Notes: generated by a model not told the origin, from the sequence alone. DNA of 64,000 nt from Alistipes ihumii AP11 (GCF_025144665.1 NZ_CP102294.1:1798001-1862000), one strand, 5' to 3'; positions 43,955 to 53,570 are shown, counted from the stretch's first letter. Numbers and translations are program-made.

Positions 43955-45272
43955 CAAGCAGATCATCATCCGAGCGGCTCTCGCGGTATGGCTGGCGCTG
44001 CCGGTCGCCGCGCAGGCGCAAAGCAGCAGCCTGAATGCCTTCTCGCCCTATACTTTCTACGGACTGGGCGATTTCTCGACACAGGGACCCGCCTACATGC
44101 GGTCGATGGGAGGCGTCGGCGTAGGGTACCGCAACTCGATGAAGATCAATTATATCAACCCAGCGTCGTACAGTCTGCTCGGACGGAAGACCTTTCTGTT
44201 CAACGTCGGGATCGAAGGCAACAACACCTACTCGAAAACCGCCGAAGCGAAAACCAGCCACAACTCCTTCAACGTCCGGGACATCGCGCTGGCCATGCCG
44301 CTGGGCCGGGGCGTCGGGCTCGGCGTCAGCGTCACGCCGCTGAGCAGCGTGGGATACCGGGTGCAGATGGAAGACACCGATCCGCTGTTGCTGGCCAACG
44401 ACAAGTACGTCGTATACAACTACGTGGGCGACGGTACGGTCACGCAGGCGAAGCTGGGACTGGGCGTTCAGGTGACCAAGCATCTCGCCCTCGGAGCCGA
44501 CATGGTCTACTATCACGGCCGGACGACCCGCAGTTTCTCGACGACGGTCACCTCGCTGATGACCTCCACGCAGTACAGCAATGCGGTAGGCCGGTCAAGC
44601 GAGACGATCTCGCGCATAGGTATGAACTTCGGCCTCCAGTACGACATCCTCCGCAACGACAAGCGGATTCTCACCTTCGGCGCGACATACCGTCCCAAAC
44701 TGAACCTGAAGCCCGAAAACGAGCGTATCGTATACACTTCGGGCATCGAGTCCGATACGGTCAGCTATTCCGACGGAAAGCAGTCGTTCAACCTGCCGGG
44801 CATGTTGCGCGCGGGACTGTTCTATCAGACGCATAAGCTGGGCGTCGGCTTCGACTACTCGATGGAGCAGTGGAACGGCATCAATCCGCCCGACTCGCAG
44901 GACGACGTCGTCTTCAAGAACAACCAGTATTATCGCGTAGGAGTCGAGTATACCCCGAACGCGATCGATATCCGTCGATTCCTCAACCGGTGGACCTACC
45001 GCTTCGGAGTCTATTACAACGACTACTACATGCGGATCAACGGCCATAAGATCAACGACGTGGGATTGTCCGTGGGCGTCGGCATCCCGATCAAGATGCA
45101 GGGCTTCAGCTCGGTCAATCTCGGTCTGACATGGGGATGCCGGGGGACGACGGCTACCGGCATGATCGGCACCCGACAGTTCCGCATGGTCCGCGAGAAT
45201 TATATCAAAGTATCCATCGGACTGAGCCTGTTCGGCGAAGACGACTGGTTCAAGCGCTTCAAATATCAGTAG
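43944..45272 (+). CDS. Outer-membrane beta-barrel protein, unknown role
   Basis: A 442-residue protein with a Sec signal peptide (IIIRAALAVWLALPVAAQAQ) and alternating hydrophobic strands throughout, as in FadL/OmpP1-like barrels. The first mature segment SPYTFYGLGDFSTQGPAYMRSMGGVGVG is typical of Bacteroidota proteins in this family. A function in lipid or small-molecule transport is possible, but none is shown. It starts inside the end of coaX and is followed by lptC after 14 bp, so the three genes form one operon linking coenzyme A supply and envelope biogenesis by position. Confidence 0.75.
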   Translation: MQNSKQIIIRAALAVWLALPVAAQAQSSSLNAFSPYTFYGLGDFSTQGPAYMRSMGGVGVGYRNSMKINYINPASYSLLGRKTFLFNVGIEGNNTYSKTAEAKTSHNSFNVRDIALAMPLGRGVGLGVSVTPLSSVGYRVQMEDTDPLLLANDKYVVYNYVGDGTVTQAKLGLGVQVTKHLALGADMVYYHGRTTRSFSTTVTSLMTSTQYSNAVGRSSETISRIGMNFGLQYDILRNDKRILTFGATYRPKLNLKPENERIVYTSGIESDTVSYSDGKQSFNLPGMLRAGLFYQTHKLGVGFDYSMEQWNGINPPDSQDDVVFKNNQYYRVGVEYTPNAIDIRRFLNRWTYRFGVYYNDYYMRINGHKINDVGLSVGVGIPIKMQGFSSVNLGLTWGCRGTTATGMIGTRQFRMVRENYIKVSIGLSLFGEDDWFKRFKYQ

Positions 45273-45286
45273 ACAATCGTCCTCCC

Positions 45287-46084
45287 GTGCAAGAACCGAC
45301 GCGACATACGCTCCGCCGTGCAGCGGCGCTTCTGCTGGGCGGATGCGCCGCGCTGCTCGTCTCTTGCGACAGCAAAACCTCCGTCGCGAACGACGACGGC
45401 GTACGGAACATGATGACTCAGCAGAGCGAGGACCTGACGGTCATCCTGTCGAGGAACGGGAATCTCACCTATCGGTTCACGACTCCGCTGCTGGAGCGTT
45501 ACGAATATGCGCTGGAGCCTTATACCGAGTTTCGCAAGGGAATCCACATCGAAACCTACAACGACTCGACCCATCAGGTCGAATCGTCGCTGACGGCCAA
45601 CTATGCCATATTGCTCGAAAAGCAGCAGCTGTGGGAGGCCAAGGGCAACGTCCGGGGCCACAATGCCGGGGGCAACCAGCTCGAGACCGAACAGCTGTTC
45701 TGGAACCAGAAATCCAAACTCGTCTACTCGAACGTCGATTCGAAAATCACCCAGAACACGGACGTCGTCTATGGGGACGGATTCGAGTCGGACGAGCGTT
45801 TCGAGGAGTTCGTCGTACGCAACCCGAAAGGAAAGGTAACGGTCGAGACGGCGCCGAACCGCTCCGACACGACGGAGAAAGCCCCCGAAGCCGCTCCGAA
45901 ACCGGACGTGCCGGCGGACGTGCCGGTGATCCGCGAGGGAGAAGGCGTGGCCAATCCGGCCACGATCCGCAACCAGCGCAAACGACGGGACGAACCCCGT
46001 ATGCTCGGCAAGCCGGTCAAACTCGAACGGTTCGACCGTCCGGGCCGCCCGGAAGCCGACGCAGCCGGAAGCCGCCGTCCTTAA
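45287..46084 (+). CDS. lptC: LptC-like LPS transport lipoprotein
   Basis: A 265-residue lipoprotein with a signal ending in ALLVSC (Cys24), starting at a GTG 14 bp after the barrel gene. The body (residues about 45-190) matches the Bacteroidota LptC fold: QQSEDLTVILSRNGNLTYR, FRKGIHIETYNDS, LEKQQLWEAKGNV, NQLETEQLFWNQ and ITQNTDVVYGDGFESDE. LptC passes LPS from the LptB2FG transporter to the periplasmic bridge. The last 75 residues are Pro- and Arg-rich and probably disordered. The GTG start is inferred, since no ATG lies in a suitable place. Confidence 0.82.
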   Translation: MQEPTRHTLRRAAALLLGGCAALLVSCDSKTSVANDDGVRNMMTQQSEDLTVILSRNGNLTYRFTTPLLERYEYALEPYTEFRKGIHIETYNDSTHQVESSLTANYAILLEKQQLWEAKGNVRGHNAGGNQLETEQLFWNQKSKLVYSNVDSKITQNTDVVYGDGFESDERFEEFVVRNPKGKVTVETAPNRSDTTEKAPEAAPKPDVPADVPVIREGEGVANPATIRNQRKRRDEPRMLGKPVKLERFDRPGRPEADAAGSRRP

Positions 46085-46169
46085 AGGCGCCGCCGGATTT
46101 CCCGGCGCGACGAACGGGAAAGGGCCGCCTTATTCGCGCCCGGGAAACACTCAGGCAAATAAATTGTTG

Positions 46170-46177
46170 TATCTTTG
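46170..46177 (+). promoter_or_regulatory. -7 box of the CBS-domain membrane protein
   Basis: TATCTTTG lies 76 bases ahead of the ATG at 46254. No clear -33 TTG is present at 19 to 21 bases upstream. Confidence 0.5.
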
Positions 46178-46253
46178 CCGCAGGAGGGCGCCGAGCGGAA
46201 CGGACGTTTTCGCCCCGCGCCCTCCGCCGCAGACACTTACGCTTCAGATAACC

Positions 46254-47513
46254 ATGCTTTCGGTCGCCATAACAGTCGTCGTCTCGCTGATATTGTCCGC
46301 TTTTTTCTCGGGCATGGAGATCGCCTTTCTGTCGTCGAACAAGCTGAAACTGGAGATCGAGCGCAAACGGAGCCGACTGTTCGGTTACATCGCGGGGCTG
46401 TTCGCAAAATATCCCGGACAGTATATCACGACGATTCTGGTAGGCAACAACGTCGCGCTGGTCGTCTACTCGCTCCAAATGAGCGTGCTGATCCAGGCCG
46501 GACTGCACGCCGCCGGCATCTCGCCCGGCGACGGAGGATCGTACCTGATCGAGACGCTCGTATCGACGGCCATCATCCTTTTCGCGGCGGAGTTCGTGCC
46601 GAAAGCCGTCGTCCGGCTCAACCCGAACTTCTACTACCGGAGCTTCGCGCTGCCGGTCTATTTCTTCTATCTGCTTTTCTACCCGGTCGCCAAACTGACG
46701 ACGCTCGTGTCGGTCGGCATCCTCAAAATGGCCGGGCTGCCGCTGCGGCGCGACCAGTCGATCAGCACGTTCGACCGCGAGGATCTGGCGCATCTGCTCG
46801 ACGAGGCCGCCGAGGACAGCGAGCAGACGCAGAACGAGAAGGATATCCGGCTGTTCCAGAACGCGCTCGACTTTTCGGACCTGCTCGTGCGCGACTGCAT
46901 GGTTCCTCGCGTCGACATCGAGGCCGTCGAACAGGGTTGCTCGGTCGAAGAAGCCACGCGACAGTTCATCGACACGCAGTTCTCCCGCCTGCCGGTCTAC
47001 CGCGACAACATCGACAACATCGTCGGATACATCAACACCAAGAGCCTGTTCCGCTATCCGCGCTCGATCGGAGAGATTCTCAACAAGATCGACTACGTGC
47101 CCGAGAGCATGCCGGCTCAGAAGCTGCTGACGCTGTTCATCCGCAGCCGCCACTCGATCGCCGTCGTGATCGACGAGTTCGGGGGCACGGCAGGCATGGT
47201 CACCATCGAGGACATCCTCGAGGAGATATTCGGCGAGATCGAGGACGAGCACGATTCTCAGGACCTGGTCGAAAAGAAGATGAGCGACAACGAGTATCTG
47301 TTCTCGGGACGCCTCGAGATCGAGTACGTCAACGAGAAGTACCGGCTCGACTTCCCCGAAAGCGAAAACTACGACACGCTGGCCGGATACGTGATCGACA
47401 AGTATCAGGGCATTCCCTCGGCCGGCGAAACGATTCTCTCGGACAACAAACGGATCAAGATTCTGCGAACGAACGCCTCGCGTATCGAGCTGATGCGGGT
47501 AACGATCGTCTGA
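46254..47513 (+). CDS. Hemolysin-like CNNM/CBS membrane protein, GldE-like
   Basis: A 419-residue protein: an N-terminal DUF21 domain with about four membrane segments (SVAITVVVSLILSAFFSGMEIAFLSSNKLKLEIE at the start, then segments around 60-165), two CBS domains at about 190-310 (VRDCMVPRVDIEAV and HSIAVVIDEFGGTAG) and a C-terminal CorC_HlyC domain. Relatives act as divalent cation exporters. In Bacteroidota the GldE member supports gliding and T9SS in some species, which fits with porX nearby but is not specific. I use the ATG at 46254; the upstream frame lacks family similarity. A CDS-free 159 bp follows. Confidence 0.85.
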   Translation: MLSVAITVVVSLILSAFFSGMEIAFLSSNKLKLEIERKRSRLFGYIAGLFAKYPGQYITTILVGNNVALVVYSLQMSVLIQAGLHAAGISPGDGGSYLIETLVSTAIILFAAEFVPKAVVRLNPNFYYRSFALPVYFFYLLFYPVAKLTTLVSVGILKMAGLPLRRDQSISTFDREDLAHLLDEAAEDSEQTQNEKDIRLFQNALDFSDLLVRDCMVPRVDIEAVEQGCSVEEATRQFIDTQFSRLPVYRDNIDNIVGYINTKSLFRYPRSIGEILNKIDYVPESMPAQKLLTLFIRSRHSIAVVIDEFGGTAGMVTIEDILEEIFGEIEDEHDSQDLVEKKMSDNEYLFSGRLEIEYVNEKYRLDFPESENYDTLAGYVIDKYQGIPSAGETILSDNKRIKILRTNASRIELMRVTIV

Positions 47514-47672
47514 GCCTGCCCCGGCACCTCTCCGGCCGCAGGCGCGAAGAATGCGAACCGTCCGGAGAGTATCCCCGTAACGAACGGACCGCCGCAGGCG
47601 GAATGCGACGGCACGGGCGAAGACCGGGCGGACCGTTTTCCGAACCGATAAAGAGCAAACTTTCAGCCGCCC

Positions 47673-48266
47673 ATGAAAAACGATTCCTATGAGGCAATCG
47701 CCGACCGCAACCGCCGGAGGGCGTGGCAAGTCGTCGACGAACTGAATCTCGTGAAAATCTGGGAAGCCGCCGGCGCCCGGGTGAATCCGGTCGGGTCGCT
47801 TGCGACCGGACTGCTCGCCAAGCACCTCGACATCGACTTTCACATCTATTCCGAGCCGCCCTTGCTCCCGAGCGGCTTTGCCGCCATGGCCCGCGTCGCG
47901 GAAAACGCCTCCGTCCGGCGAATCGAATGCGTCAACCTGCTGCACACGGACGAGAAGTGCGTCGAGTGGCACGCATGGTACGAAGACCGCGACAGCGAGC
48001 TCTGGCAGATCGACATGATCCACATCGAAGCGGGTTCGGCCTACGACGGCTATTTCGAGCGCTTCGCCCGACGGCTGCAAAGGGCGCTGACGCCGGAAAT
48101 GCGGCAGGCCGTCCTGCGGCTCAAGTTCGAAACTCCCGACCACGAGAAAATTTCCGGAGTGGAAATCTACCGCGCGGTCGTGCAGGGCGGGGTCCGGACC
48201 CGTGCCGAACTGGAGCGTTGGAGAGCGGAGCATCCGCTGACCGGCATCTCGGAATGGATGCCCTGA
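47673..48266 (+). CDS. Nucleotidyltransferase-fold protein, function unknown
   Basis: A 197-residue protein with the signature of a minimal nucleotidyltransferase: GSLATGLLAKHLDIDFHIYS at 42-61, where GS and the DxD-like DID form the metal site. A third acidic residue could be Asp114 or a neighbour in the strand QIDMIHIE. The family is widespread as conserved hypotheticals. A start at 47673 follows a short AT-containing leader. It stands alone between the CBS protein and the foldase. Substrate and role are not recognisable. Confidence 0.65.
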   Translation: MKNDSYEAIADRNRRRAWQVVDELNLVKIWEAAGARVNPVGSLATGLLAKHLDIDFHIYSEPPLLPSGFAAMARVAENASVRRIECVNLLHTDEKCVEWHAWYEDRDSELWQIDMIHIEAGSAYDGYFERFARRLQRALTPEMRQAVLRLKFETPDHEKISGVEIYRAVVQGGVRTRAELERWRAEHPLTGISEWMP

Positions 48267-48425
48267 GGGCGGAACGAGCGGATGAAAAACCGCTCCGCCG
48301 AACCGTCGCCGCCGCCCGGAGTCGCCGGAGCCGAAAGCAGGCTAAAAACTTGACGAAACGCACGGTGGAGCGGAGCAAAATTGCAGTTTCTGACGCCGGA
48401 TTGCACTTGCAAAGAAGAATTTTAT

Positions 48426-48433
48426 TACCTTTG
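48426..48433 (+). promoter_or_regulatory. -7 box of the foldase gene
   Basis: TACCTTTG lies 50 bases before the ATG at 48484. TTG triplets at 48401 and 48406 lie 22 and 17 bases upstream, neither ideal. Confidence 0.5.
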
Positions 48434-48483
48434 GGTTTCGTTATCCAGCACGAAACCGCATTTTCAAAAACTATTGAACCAAT

Positions 48484-50553
48484 ATGGCAACACTTAACAC
48501 ATTGAGAACTCGCGGCGGCATCGTCGTTTCGATCGTCATCGGAATCGCCCTGCTGGCCTTCCTGCTCGGCGATTTCGGCAATCAGGGCGCCAGCGCGTTC
48601 CAAGAGCGCAAGATGCGCGTCGGAGAAATCAACGGGGAAAAAATCGGATATACCCAGTTCACCGACAAGGTCGACTACCTGACCGCGATCGTCGAGACCT
48701 CCTCGGGACGCAACAGCCTCTCGGCCGAGGAACAGGATCAGATCAGGGATCAGGCATGGGACTTTCTGGTCAGCCAGTATGCGCTCGAGCCCGGTTTCGA
48801 GGCGGCAGGCTTCCGTGTCGGCGAAGCCGAGCAGATCGACATGGTCGACGGCACGTATATCTCGCCGGTTGTCCGCAGCACGTTCATCAATCCCAACACG
48901 GGAGCCTATGACGGCACCATGCTGCGCCAGTTCGTGTCGAACCTCTCGCGGGACGCATCCGGCCGCGCGGCCATGATGTGGGAATACCTCAAGGATCAGA
49001 TGACCAAGCAGCGCCTGGTACTGAAGTACATGGCGCTGGTAGCGAAAGGCATGTACGTGACCGACCTCGAAGTGGATCAGGCCGTAGCCGGCTCCAACGT
49101 GGCGAGCGGCATTTCGTACATAGTCGAGAACTACGACCGGATCGCCGATTCGACGGTCAGCGTCACGAAGGAAGATATCCGCAAATATTACGATGCGCAT
49201 AAAAACGCTTTCCGCCAGAGCGCCTCGCGCGACGTCGAGTACGTCATGTTCGACGTGCTTCCTTCCGAGGAGGACTATGCCGCTGCGGAAAAGGAAGTGA
49301 ACGAAATGGCGGAGGAATTCTCCCAGAGCACGACGCCGATGCAGTACGCTACGCTGAACTCGCAGGCTCAGACCGATAAGGAGTATGTCGGCGAAAATCA
49401 GCTTTCCGGCCCGCTGGCGAAGTACGCCTTCGGTCCCGACAACCAGAAAATGTACGGTCCCGTAAAAGAGGGCGACACCTATACGCTAGCCCGTGTCGTC
49501 GATACCAAAATGCTGCCCGACTCGGTCGGAGCCCGTCACATCCTGCTTCCTGCCGGACAGGCGGAGCTGGCCGACAGCATCGTGAAAGCACTGCAGGGCG
49601 GCGCCTCGTTCGCCGAGCTGGCGGAGGTCTACTCGAACGATCCCGGCTCGAAAAGCAAGGGCGGCGATCTGGGCGTCTTCGCCCCCTCGCAGATGGTTCC
49701 CGAATTCGGCGATGCGGTTCTCGCCAACGAAAAGGGGAAGGTCTTCACGGTCGATTCGCGTTTCGGAACGCACATCGCCGAGGTGACCTATCTGAGCAAA
49801 CCGACCAAAAAAGTCCAGCTCGCAACGATCACCTACCGGATCGAGCCGAGCCAGACGACCCAGCAGGCAGTCTACGCGAACGCCAGCAAGTTTATCGCCG
49901 AGGCTCACGGTTCGTACGAGAACTTCGACAAGGCGGTCGCCTCGAACTCGCTGTCGAAACGCGTGGCCCGCATCCGCAATACCGACCGCAACCTCAACGG
50001 CATCGACAACTCGCGTGAAATCGTCCGCTGGGCTTTCAACGGAGAGAAAGGCGACGTTTCCGCGATCATGGATATCGACGGCAACTACATCGTCGCAGCA
50101 ATCACCGGAGTGACGGCGGACGGCATCGCGCCGGTCGAATCCGTTTCGAAACAGATCGCCGATATCCTTCGCCTGAGGAAAAAGGGAGAAATGCTGTCGG
50201 AAGAACTGAGCGGGAAAGGCTCGCTCGCCGAAACCGCATCGAAACTGGAGACCGAGGTGAAGGAAGCCTCCGGCATCGAGTTCAACTCGTTCTATATCGA
50301 AGGAGTAGGGGTCGAGCCCAAGCTGATCGGAGCCGTGACGGGTGTCGAAGAGAGCGCCCAGTCGAAACCGGTCGCCGGTAATGCGGGCGTCTACCTGTTC
50401 GACGTCACTTCGCGCAGCGCCATAGAGACCGTCACGCCCGAAAGCGAGCGCGTACGCCTCGAAGCCAATGCGCAGGCATACATCATCGAGCGGGCCAATC
50501 AGGCGCTCGTAGATGCGATCGAGATCACCGACAACCGGGTGAAGTTCTTCTAA
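48484..50553 (+). CDS. PpiD/SurA-like peptidyl-prolyl isomerase, membrane anchored
   Basis: A 689-residue periplasmic foldase with an N-terminal membrane anchor (residues about 12-30, GIVVSIVIGIALLAFLLGDF). A SurA_N-type chaperone region follows (about 40-230), and a parvulin domain lies near 348-445 (ARHILLPAG, SNDPGSKSKGGDLG, VFTVDSRFGTHIAEV). The C-terminal part is a second, degenerate parvulin-like module. Such proteins help fold secreted and outer-membrane proteins. The assignment to PpiD is by layout; activity of the parvulin domain is inferred from its intact motif. A terminator follows. Confidence 0.88.
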   Translation: MATLNTLRTRGGIVVSIVIGIALLAFLLGDFGNQGASAFQERKMRVGEINGEKIGYTQFTDKVDYLTAIVETSSGRNSLSAEEQDQIRDQAWDFLVSQYALEPGFEAAGFRVGEAEQIDMVDGTYISPVVRSTFINPNTGAYDGTMLRQFVSNLSRDASGRAAMMWEYLKDQMTKQRLVLKYMALVAKGMYVTDLEVDQAVAGSNVASGISYIVENYDRIADSTVSVTKEDIRKYYDAHKNAFRQSASRDVEYVMFDVLPSEEDYAAAEKEVNEMAEEFSQSTTPMQYATLNSQAQTDKEYVGENQLSGPLAKYAFGPDNQKMYGPVKEGDTYTLARVVDTKMLPDSVGARHILLPAGQAELADSIVKALQGGASFAELAEVYSNDPGSKSKGGDLGVFAPSQMVPEFGDAVLANEKGKVFTVDSRFGTHIAEVTYLSKPTKKVQLATITYRIEPSQTTQQAVYANASKFIAEAHGSYENFDKAVASNSLSKRVARIRNTDRNLNGIDNSREIVRWAFNGEKGDVSAIMDIDGNYIVAAITGVTADGIAPVESVSKQIADILRLRKKGEMLSEELSGKGSLAETASKLETEVKEASGIEFNSFYIEGVGVEPKLIGAVTGVEESAQSKPVAGNAGVYLFDVTSRSAIETVTPESERVRLEANAQAYIIERANQALVDAIEITDNRVKFF

Positions 50554-50583
50554 CTTCCCGGGGGAAGATCTTATTCATTATCA

Positions 50584-50619
50584 GGAAAGCCGTCTCCCAG
50601 TGGACGGCTTTCCGTTTTT
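50584..50619 (+). terminator. Intrinsic terminator of the foldase gene
   Basis: GGAAAGCCGTC pairs with GACGGCTTTCC around a short loop and is followed by GTTTTT. It begins 31 bases after the stop codon. Confidence 0.88.
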
Positions 50620-50983
50620 CCGGCGTACAAAGACATATACGGGTTGCCGCCGTCCGAAACTCCCCGAACAGCCGAGTGGGCAAGATTCGGCCCGGCAGCA
50701 CCGGTTCCGCCGCTCTTTCCGCCGGAATCGCCCGATCCGTAAGCGCTTCTCCTTTGGCCCGCACCGCTCCGGGATATGCCGATATGCAACTCCGCCGGCT
50801 TTTACACTGAACGTGCGATCGATCGATCGGTCGGCCGCTCGGTCCGCTCCTATATCCCGGCCGGAACGGAAACTTGGAAATCTCAGAGGCATACACAGCA
50901 TATGAATTATCAAAGCAAAATATCCCCCATTCGCGAAGAAGGCTGAAAACCGCCCGTTCTTTCTCGGATTAGGAAAAAATTAA
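50620..50983. other. Gene-free interval ahead of the riboswitch
   Basis: About 360 bases of GC-rich DNA that end in an AT-rich promoter region. No supported gene is visible in either direction. Confidence 0.5.
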
Positions 50984-50991
50984 TACATTTG
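50984..50991 (+). promoter_or_regulatory. -7 box of the riboswitch transcript
   Basis: TACATTTG fits TAnnTTTG and lies directly before the riboswitch, so transcription would begin at about 50998. Confidence 0.6.
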
Positions 50992-50999
50992 CCCCGGAT

Positions 51000-51172
51000 C
51001 GGTTTGCCTTTCCGCACTCAAGGAAGTAGGCAATAATAGGGAATCGGGTGAAAGTCCCGGACAGTCCCGCTGCTGTGAGGTTCCGTTTCGTCCGACACGA
51101 TCTGTCGCCACTGGCGCCGCGCCGGGAAGGCCGTCGGACGGGAACGAGTCAGAAGACCTGCCGGTTCGTTTC
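51000..51172 (+). ncRNA. Cobalamin riboswitch
   Basis: The conserved elements appear in order: AATAGGGAA, GGTGAAAGTCCCGGACAG, CCCGCTGCTGTGA, the GCCACTG box near 51107-51113, GGGAAGGCCG near 51124-51133 and the closing AGTCAGAAGACCTGCC near 51148-51163. This is the adenosylcobalamin/B12-box architecture. It normally lowers expression of downstream genes when cobalamin is plentiful. The next gene on the strand is accC-like, about 320 bp away, so the riboswitch probably controls the carboxylase operon, unless an unseen element lies between. Confidence 0.93.
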
Positions 51173-51495
51173 GCGTTTCGGAGCTTCGTGGGTTAGGCTC
51201 CGGAATATGCAGATCGTCAAGTCCGAGCGACAAAGGGTAGACCGAATGTCAGGTCCGTCTTTTGCAGAAGAGACGAAAAGGGTGATTGATCGGAGAGCGT
51301 GGTGACAACGGAGAATCGGAACAAGAACGGCCGGACGGGCAAGTCGCATCGGCCGGCGGAATACGGAGACGGTACGGAGCGGCTGCCGAACCGCACGGAA
51401 GTCGCGCCGTGTGCCGACTCGATTCCCGCGGCAGCTTTCCGTTCAGGCGGACCGGCGCCCGCGACGGACGGACAAGTCGAACCAAACTTGTTGTT
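51173..51495 (+). other. Long leader between riboswitch and carboxylase operon
   Basis: About 320 bases with no supported gene. An in-frame extension of the carboxylase frame to a TTG at 51286 is possible but looks like chance (rich in Gly, Arg and Ser). No second promoter box of the TAnnTTTG type or terminator with a T-run is clear, so the expression platform could not be identified. Confidence 0.5.
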
Positions 51496-53013
51496 ATGAT
51501 AAAAAAAATCGTGATTGCCAACCGGGGAGAAATCGCGGTGCGCGTGATTCGCTCGTGTCGCGAGATGGGTATCAGCCCGGTGGCGCTGTTCTCGGAAGCC
51601 GACCGGCTGTCGAGGCATGTGATGCTCGCCGACGAGGCTTATTGCATCGGCGGAGCCGCCTCGAAAGAGAGCTACCTGAACATCGACCGGATCATCCGCG
51701 TGGCCCTGGCCTGCGGAGCGGACGCCGTGCATCCCGGCTACGGATTTCTGTCGGAGAACGCCGACTTCGCACGCCGGTGCGCCGAGGCGGGGCTCGTGTT
51801 CATCGGCCCCCGGCCCGAAACGATCGACGCGATGGGAGACAAGATCTCGGCCCGCAGGAAAATGATCGAGGCCGGCGTTCCGGTCGTTCCGGGCACGCAG
51901 GAGAACCTGTCCGGAGCCGACGAAGCCGTCGAGGCCTGCCGCCGCATCGGCTTTCCGGTCATGCTGAAAGCGTCGCAGGGCGGCGGCGGCAAGGGAATGC
52001 GTCTGGCGCGGTCCGAGGACGAGGTCCGCGAGGCTTTCGTGGCGGCACGCTCCGAGGCGGTGGCCTCGTTCGGCGACGGAACGATCTACATCGAACGCTT
52101 CGTCGAAGAGCCTCACCATATCGAGTTCCAGATTCTGGGCGATACGCACGGAAACGTGATCCACCTGTGCGACCGGGAGTGCTCGGTACAGCGCAGACAT
52201 CAGAAAATCGTCGAGGAGAGCCCGTCCCCGTTTCTGACGCCGGAACTGCGCGAGAGGATGGGCGCCGACGCCGTGGCCGCGGCCCGGGCCGTCGGATACG
52301 TCGGAGCAGGCACGATCGAGTTTCTGGTGGACAAGCACCGCAACTACTATTTTCTGGAGATGAATACCCGTTTGCAGGTCGAGCATCCGATCACCGAGGA
52401 GGTGACGGGCGTCGATCTGGTCCGCGAGCAGATACGCATCGCAGCGGGCGAGCCGCTGTCGCTCGCGCAGCCCGACATCGTGCAGCGGGGCCATGCGATC
52501 GAATGCCGGGTCTGCGCCGAGGATGCGGCCGCCGGGTTCATGCCGTCGCCGGGTCCGGTAAGACAACTATCGGAACCCGGAGGTCCGGGCGTACGCATCG
52601 ACGGATACGTCTACGAAGGATACGATATCCCTATCCACTACGACCCGATGATCTCCAAACTGATCGTGCACGCCGACACCCGTGAGCGAGCGATCGCGCG
52701 GATGCGCCGCGCTTTGGACGAGTACCGGATCACCGGTGTCAAAACGAACATCGGCTACCTGAGCTCCATTCTCGGCGTGCCCGACTTCGAGCGCGGGTCG
52801 TACGACACGTCGTTTCTGGAAAAGAACGCCGTCCTGCTCGGCTCCGCCGCTCCGCAACAGGACGAACGAACCGAGGATCTGGCCATGATCGTGGCGTATA
52901 TGAACTATATCGTCGATACCGAGAGCGGCGCCGGCGCGACGGCCGCGACGGCCGGCGACCAGACGAGCCGGTGGCGCGAATTCGGCAAGCGCAAGGGCGT
53001 CATGGGCATGTAA
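51496..53013 (+). CDS. accC: Biotin carboxylase subunit of an acyl-CoA carboxylase
   Basis: A 505-residue ATP-grasp biotin carboxylase. The start KKIVIANRGEIAVRVIRSCREMG is the family signature, the ATP-binding loop is SQGGGGKGMRLARS near 156-169, and EMNTRLQVEHPITEEVTGVDLV near 290-311 contains the catalytic Glu and Arg. A C-terminal tail near 440-505 is specific to acyl-CoA (propionyl-CoA-type) carboxylases. It carboxylates biotin on the carrier subunit with bicarbonate and ATP. It is followed by the carrier and carboxyltransferase genes within 20 bp. The ATG at 51496 is chosen over the TTG extension. Confidence 0.93.
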   Translation: MIKKIVIANRGEIAVRVIRSCREMGISPVALFSEADRLSRHVMLADEAYCIGGAASKESYLNIDRIIRVALACGADAVHPGYGFLSENADFARRCAEAGLVFIGPRPETIDAMGDKISARRKMIEAGVPVVPGTQENLSGADEAVEACRRIGFPVMLKASQGGGGKGMRLARSEDEVREAFVAARSEAVASFGDGTIYIERFVEEPHHIEFQILGDTHGNVIHLCDRECSVQRRHQKIVEESPSPFLTPELRERMGADAVAAARAVGYVGAGTIEFLVDKHRNYYFLEMNTRLQVEHPITEEVTGVDLVREQIRIAAGEPLSLAQPDIVQRGHAIECRVCAEDAAAGFMPSPGPVRQLSEPGGPGVRIDGYVYEGYDIPIHYDPMISKLIVHADTRERAIARMRRALDEYRITGVKTNIGYLSSILGVPDFERGSYDTSFLEKNAVLLGSAAPQQDERTEDLAMIVAYMNYIVDTESGAGATAATAGDQTSRWREFGKRKGVMGM

Positions 53014-53032
53014 AACGAAAAAGGCAAAAAGT

Positions 53033-53560
53033 ATGGAAGTACAGATAGCAGACCGCACGGCCGAAGTCGAGCTGATCGAAAAGAACGGCAACGGCATCCG
53101 GCTCTCCGTCGACGGCAAAGCGTACGATCTGGACATGGTGATGACCGACCGGGGCATCTGCTCGGTGCTCTGCGACGGACGGTCGTACGATATGGAAGTC
53201 GAGCGTCGCGAGGGCGGCAAGAATTTCACGGTCAACAGTCGCTTCGCCTCCTACGAGGTCAGCATCGTCGACGCGCAGGCCAGGTACCTGCGCAACCGCC
53301 GGCGCGACGACACCCGGCAGGACAACGACCTGTGCGCCCCCATGCCGGGCAAGGTGGTGCGCATCGACGTGGCCGAGGGCGACCGGCTTCAGGCCGGCGA
53401 CACGGTCGTCGTCTTCGAGGCGATGAAAATGCAGAGCACGCTGAAAGTGACGGGCGATTGCATCGTCCGCGAGATCGCCGTCCACGAGGGCGACACGGTG
53501 GCCGGCGAGCAGCTGCTCGTGCGTCTCGACGTGATCGTCGAAGAAACGGAAAACCAATAA
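53033..53560 (+). CDS. Biotin carboxyl carrier protein
   Basis: A 175-residue carrier with a C-terminal biotinyl domain: PMPGKVVRIDVAEGDRL near 102-118 and the biotinylation motif EAMKM with Lys132. The N-terminal 95 residues form a beta-rich partner domain (RLSVDGKAYDLDMV, SYDMEVE) like those of Bacteroidota propionyl-CoA or methylmalonyl-CoA enzymes. It carries carboxyl groups from the biotin carboxylase to the acyl-CoA. It is placed between the other two subunits, in one operon. Confidence 0.92.
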   Translation: MEVQIADRTAEVELIEKNGNGIRLSVDGKAYDLDMVMTDRGICSVLCDGRSYDMEVERREGGKNFTVNSRFASYEVSIVDAQARYLRNRRRDDTRQDNDLCAPMPGKVVRIDVAEGDRLQAGDTVVVFEAMKMQSTLKVTGDCIVREIAVHEGDTVAGEQLLVRLDVIVEETENQ

Positions 53561-53570
53561 CGAAGAGAAG

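Noticed and set aside
46017-48233. Open frame of 738 codons on the minus strand over the CBS protein and its neighbour
   Set aside because: Antisense shadow crossing two real genes and an intergenic gap. No motif or start context supports it.
51286-51495. N-terminal extension of the biotin carboxylase from a TTG
   Set aside because: The extension is Gly/Arg-rich and unlike the family, while the ATG at 51496 starts exactly at the conserved KKIVIANRGEIA.
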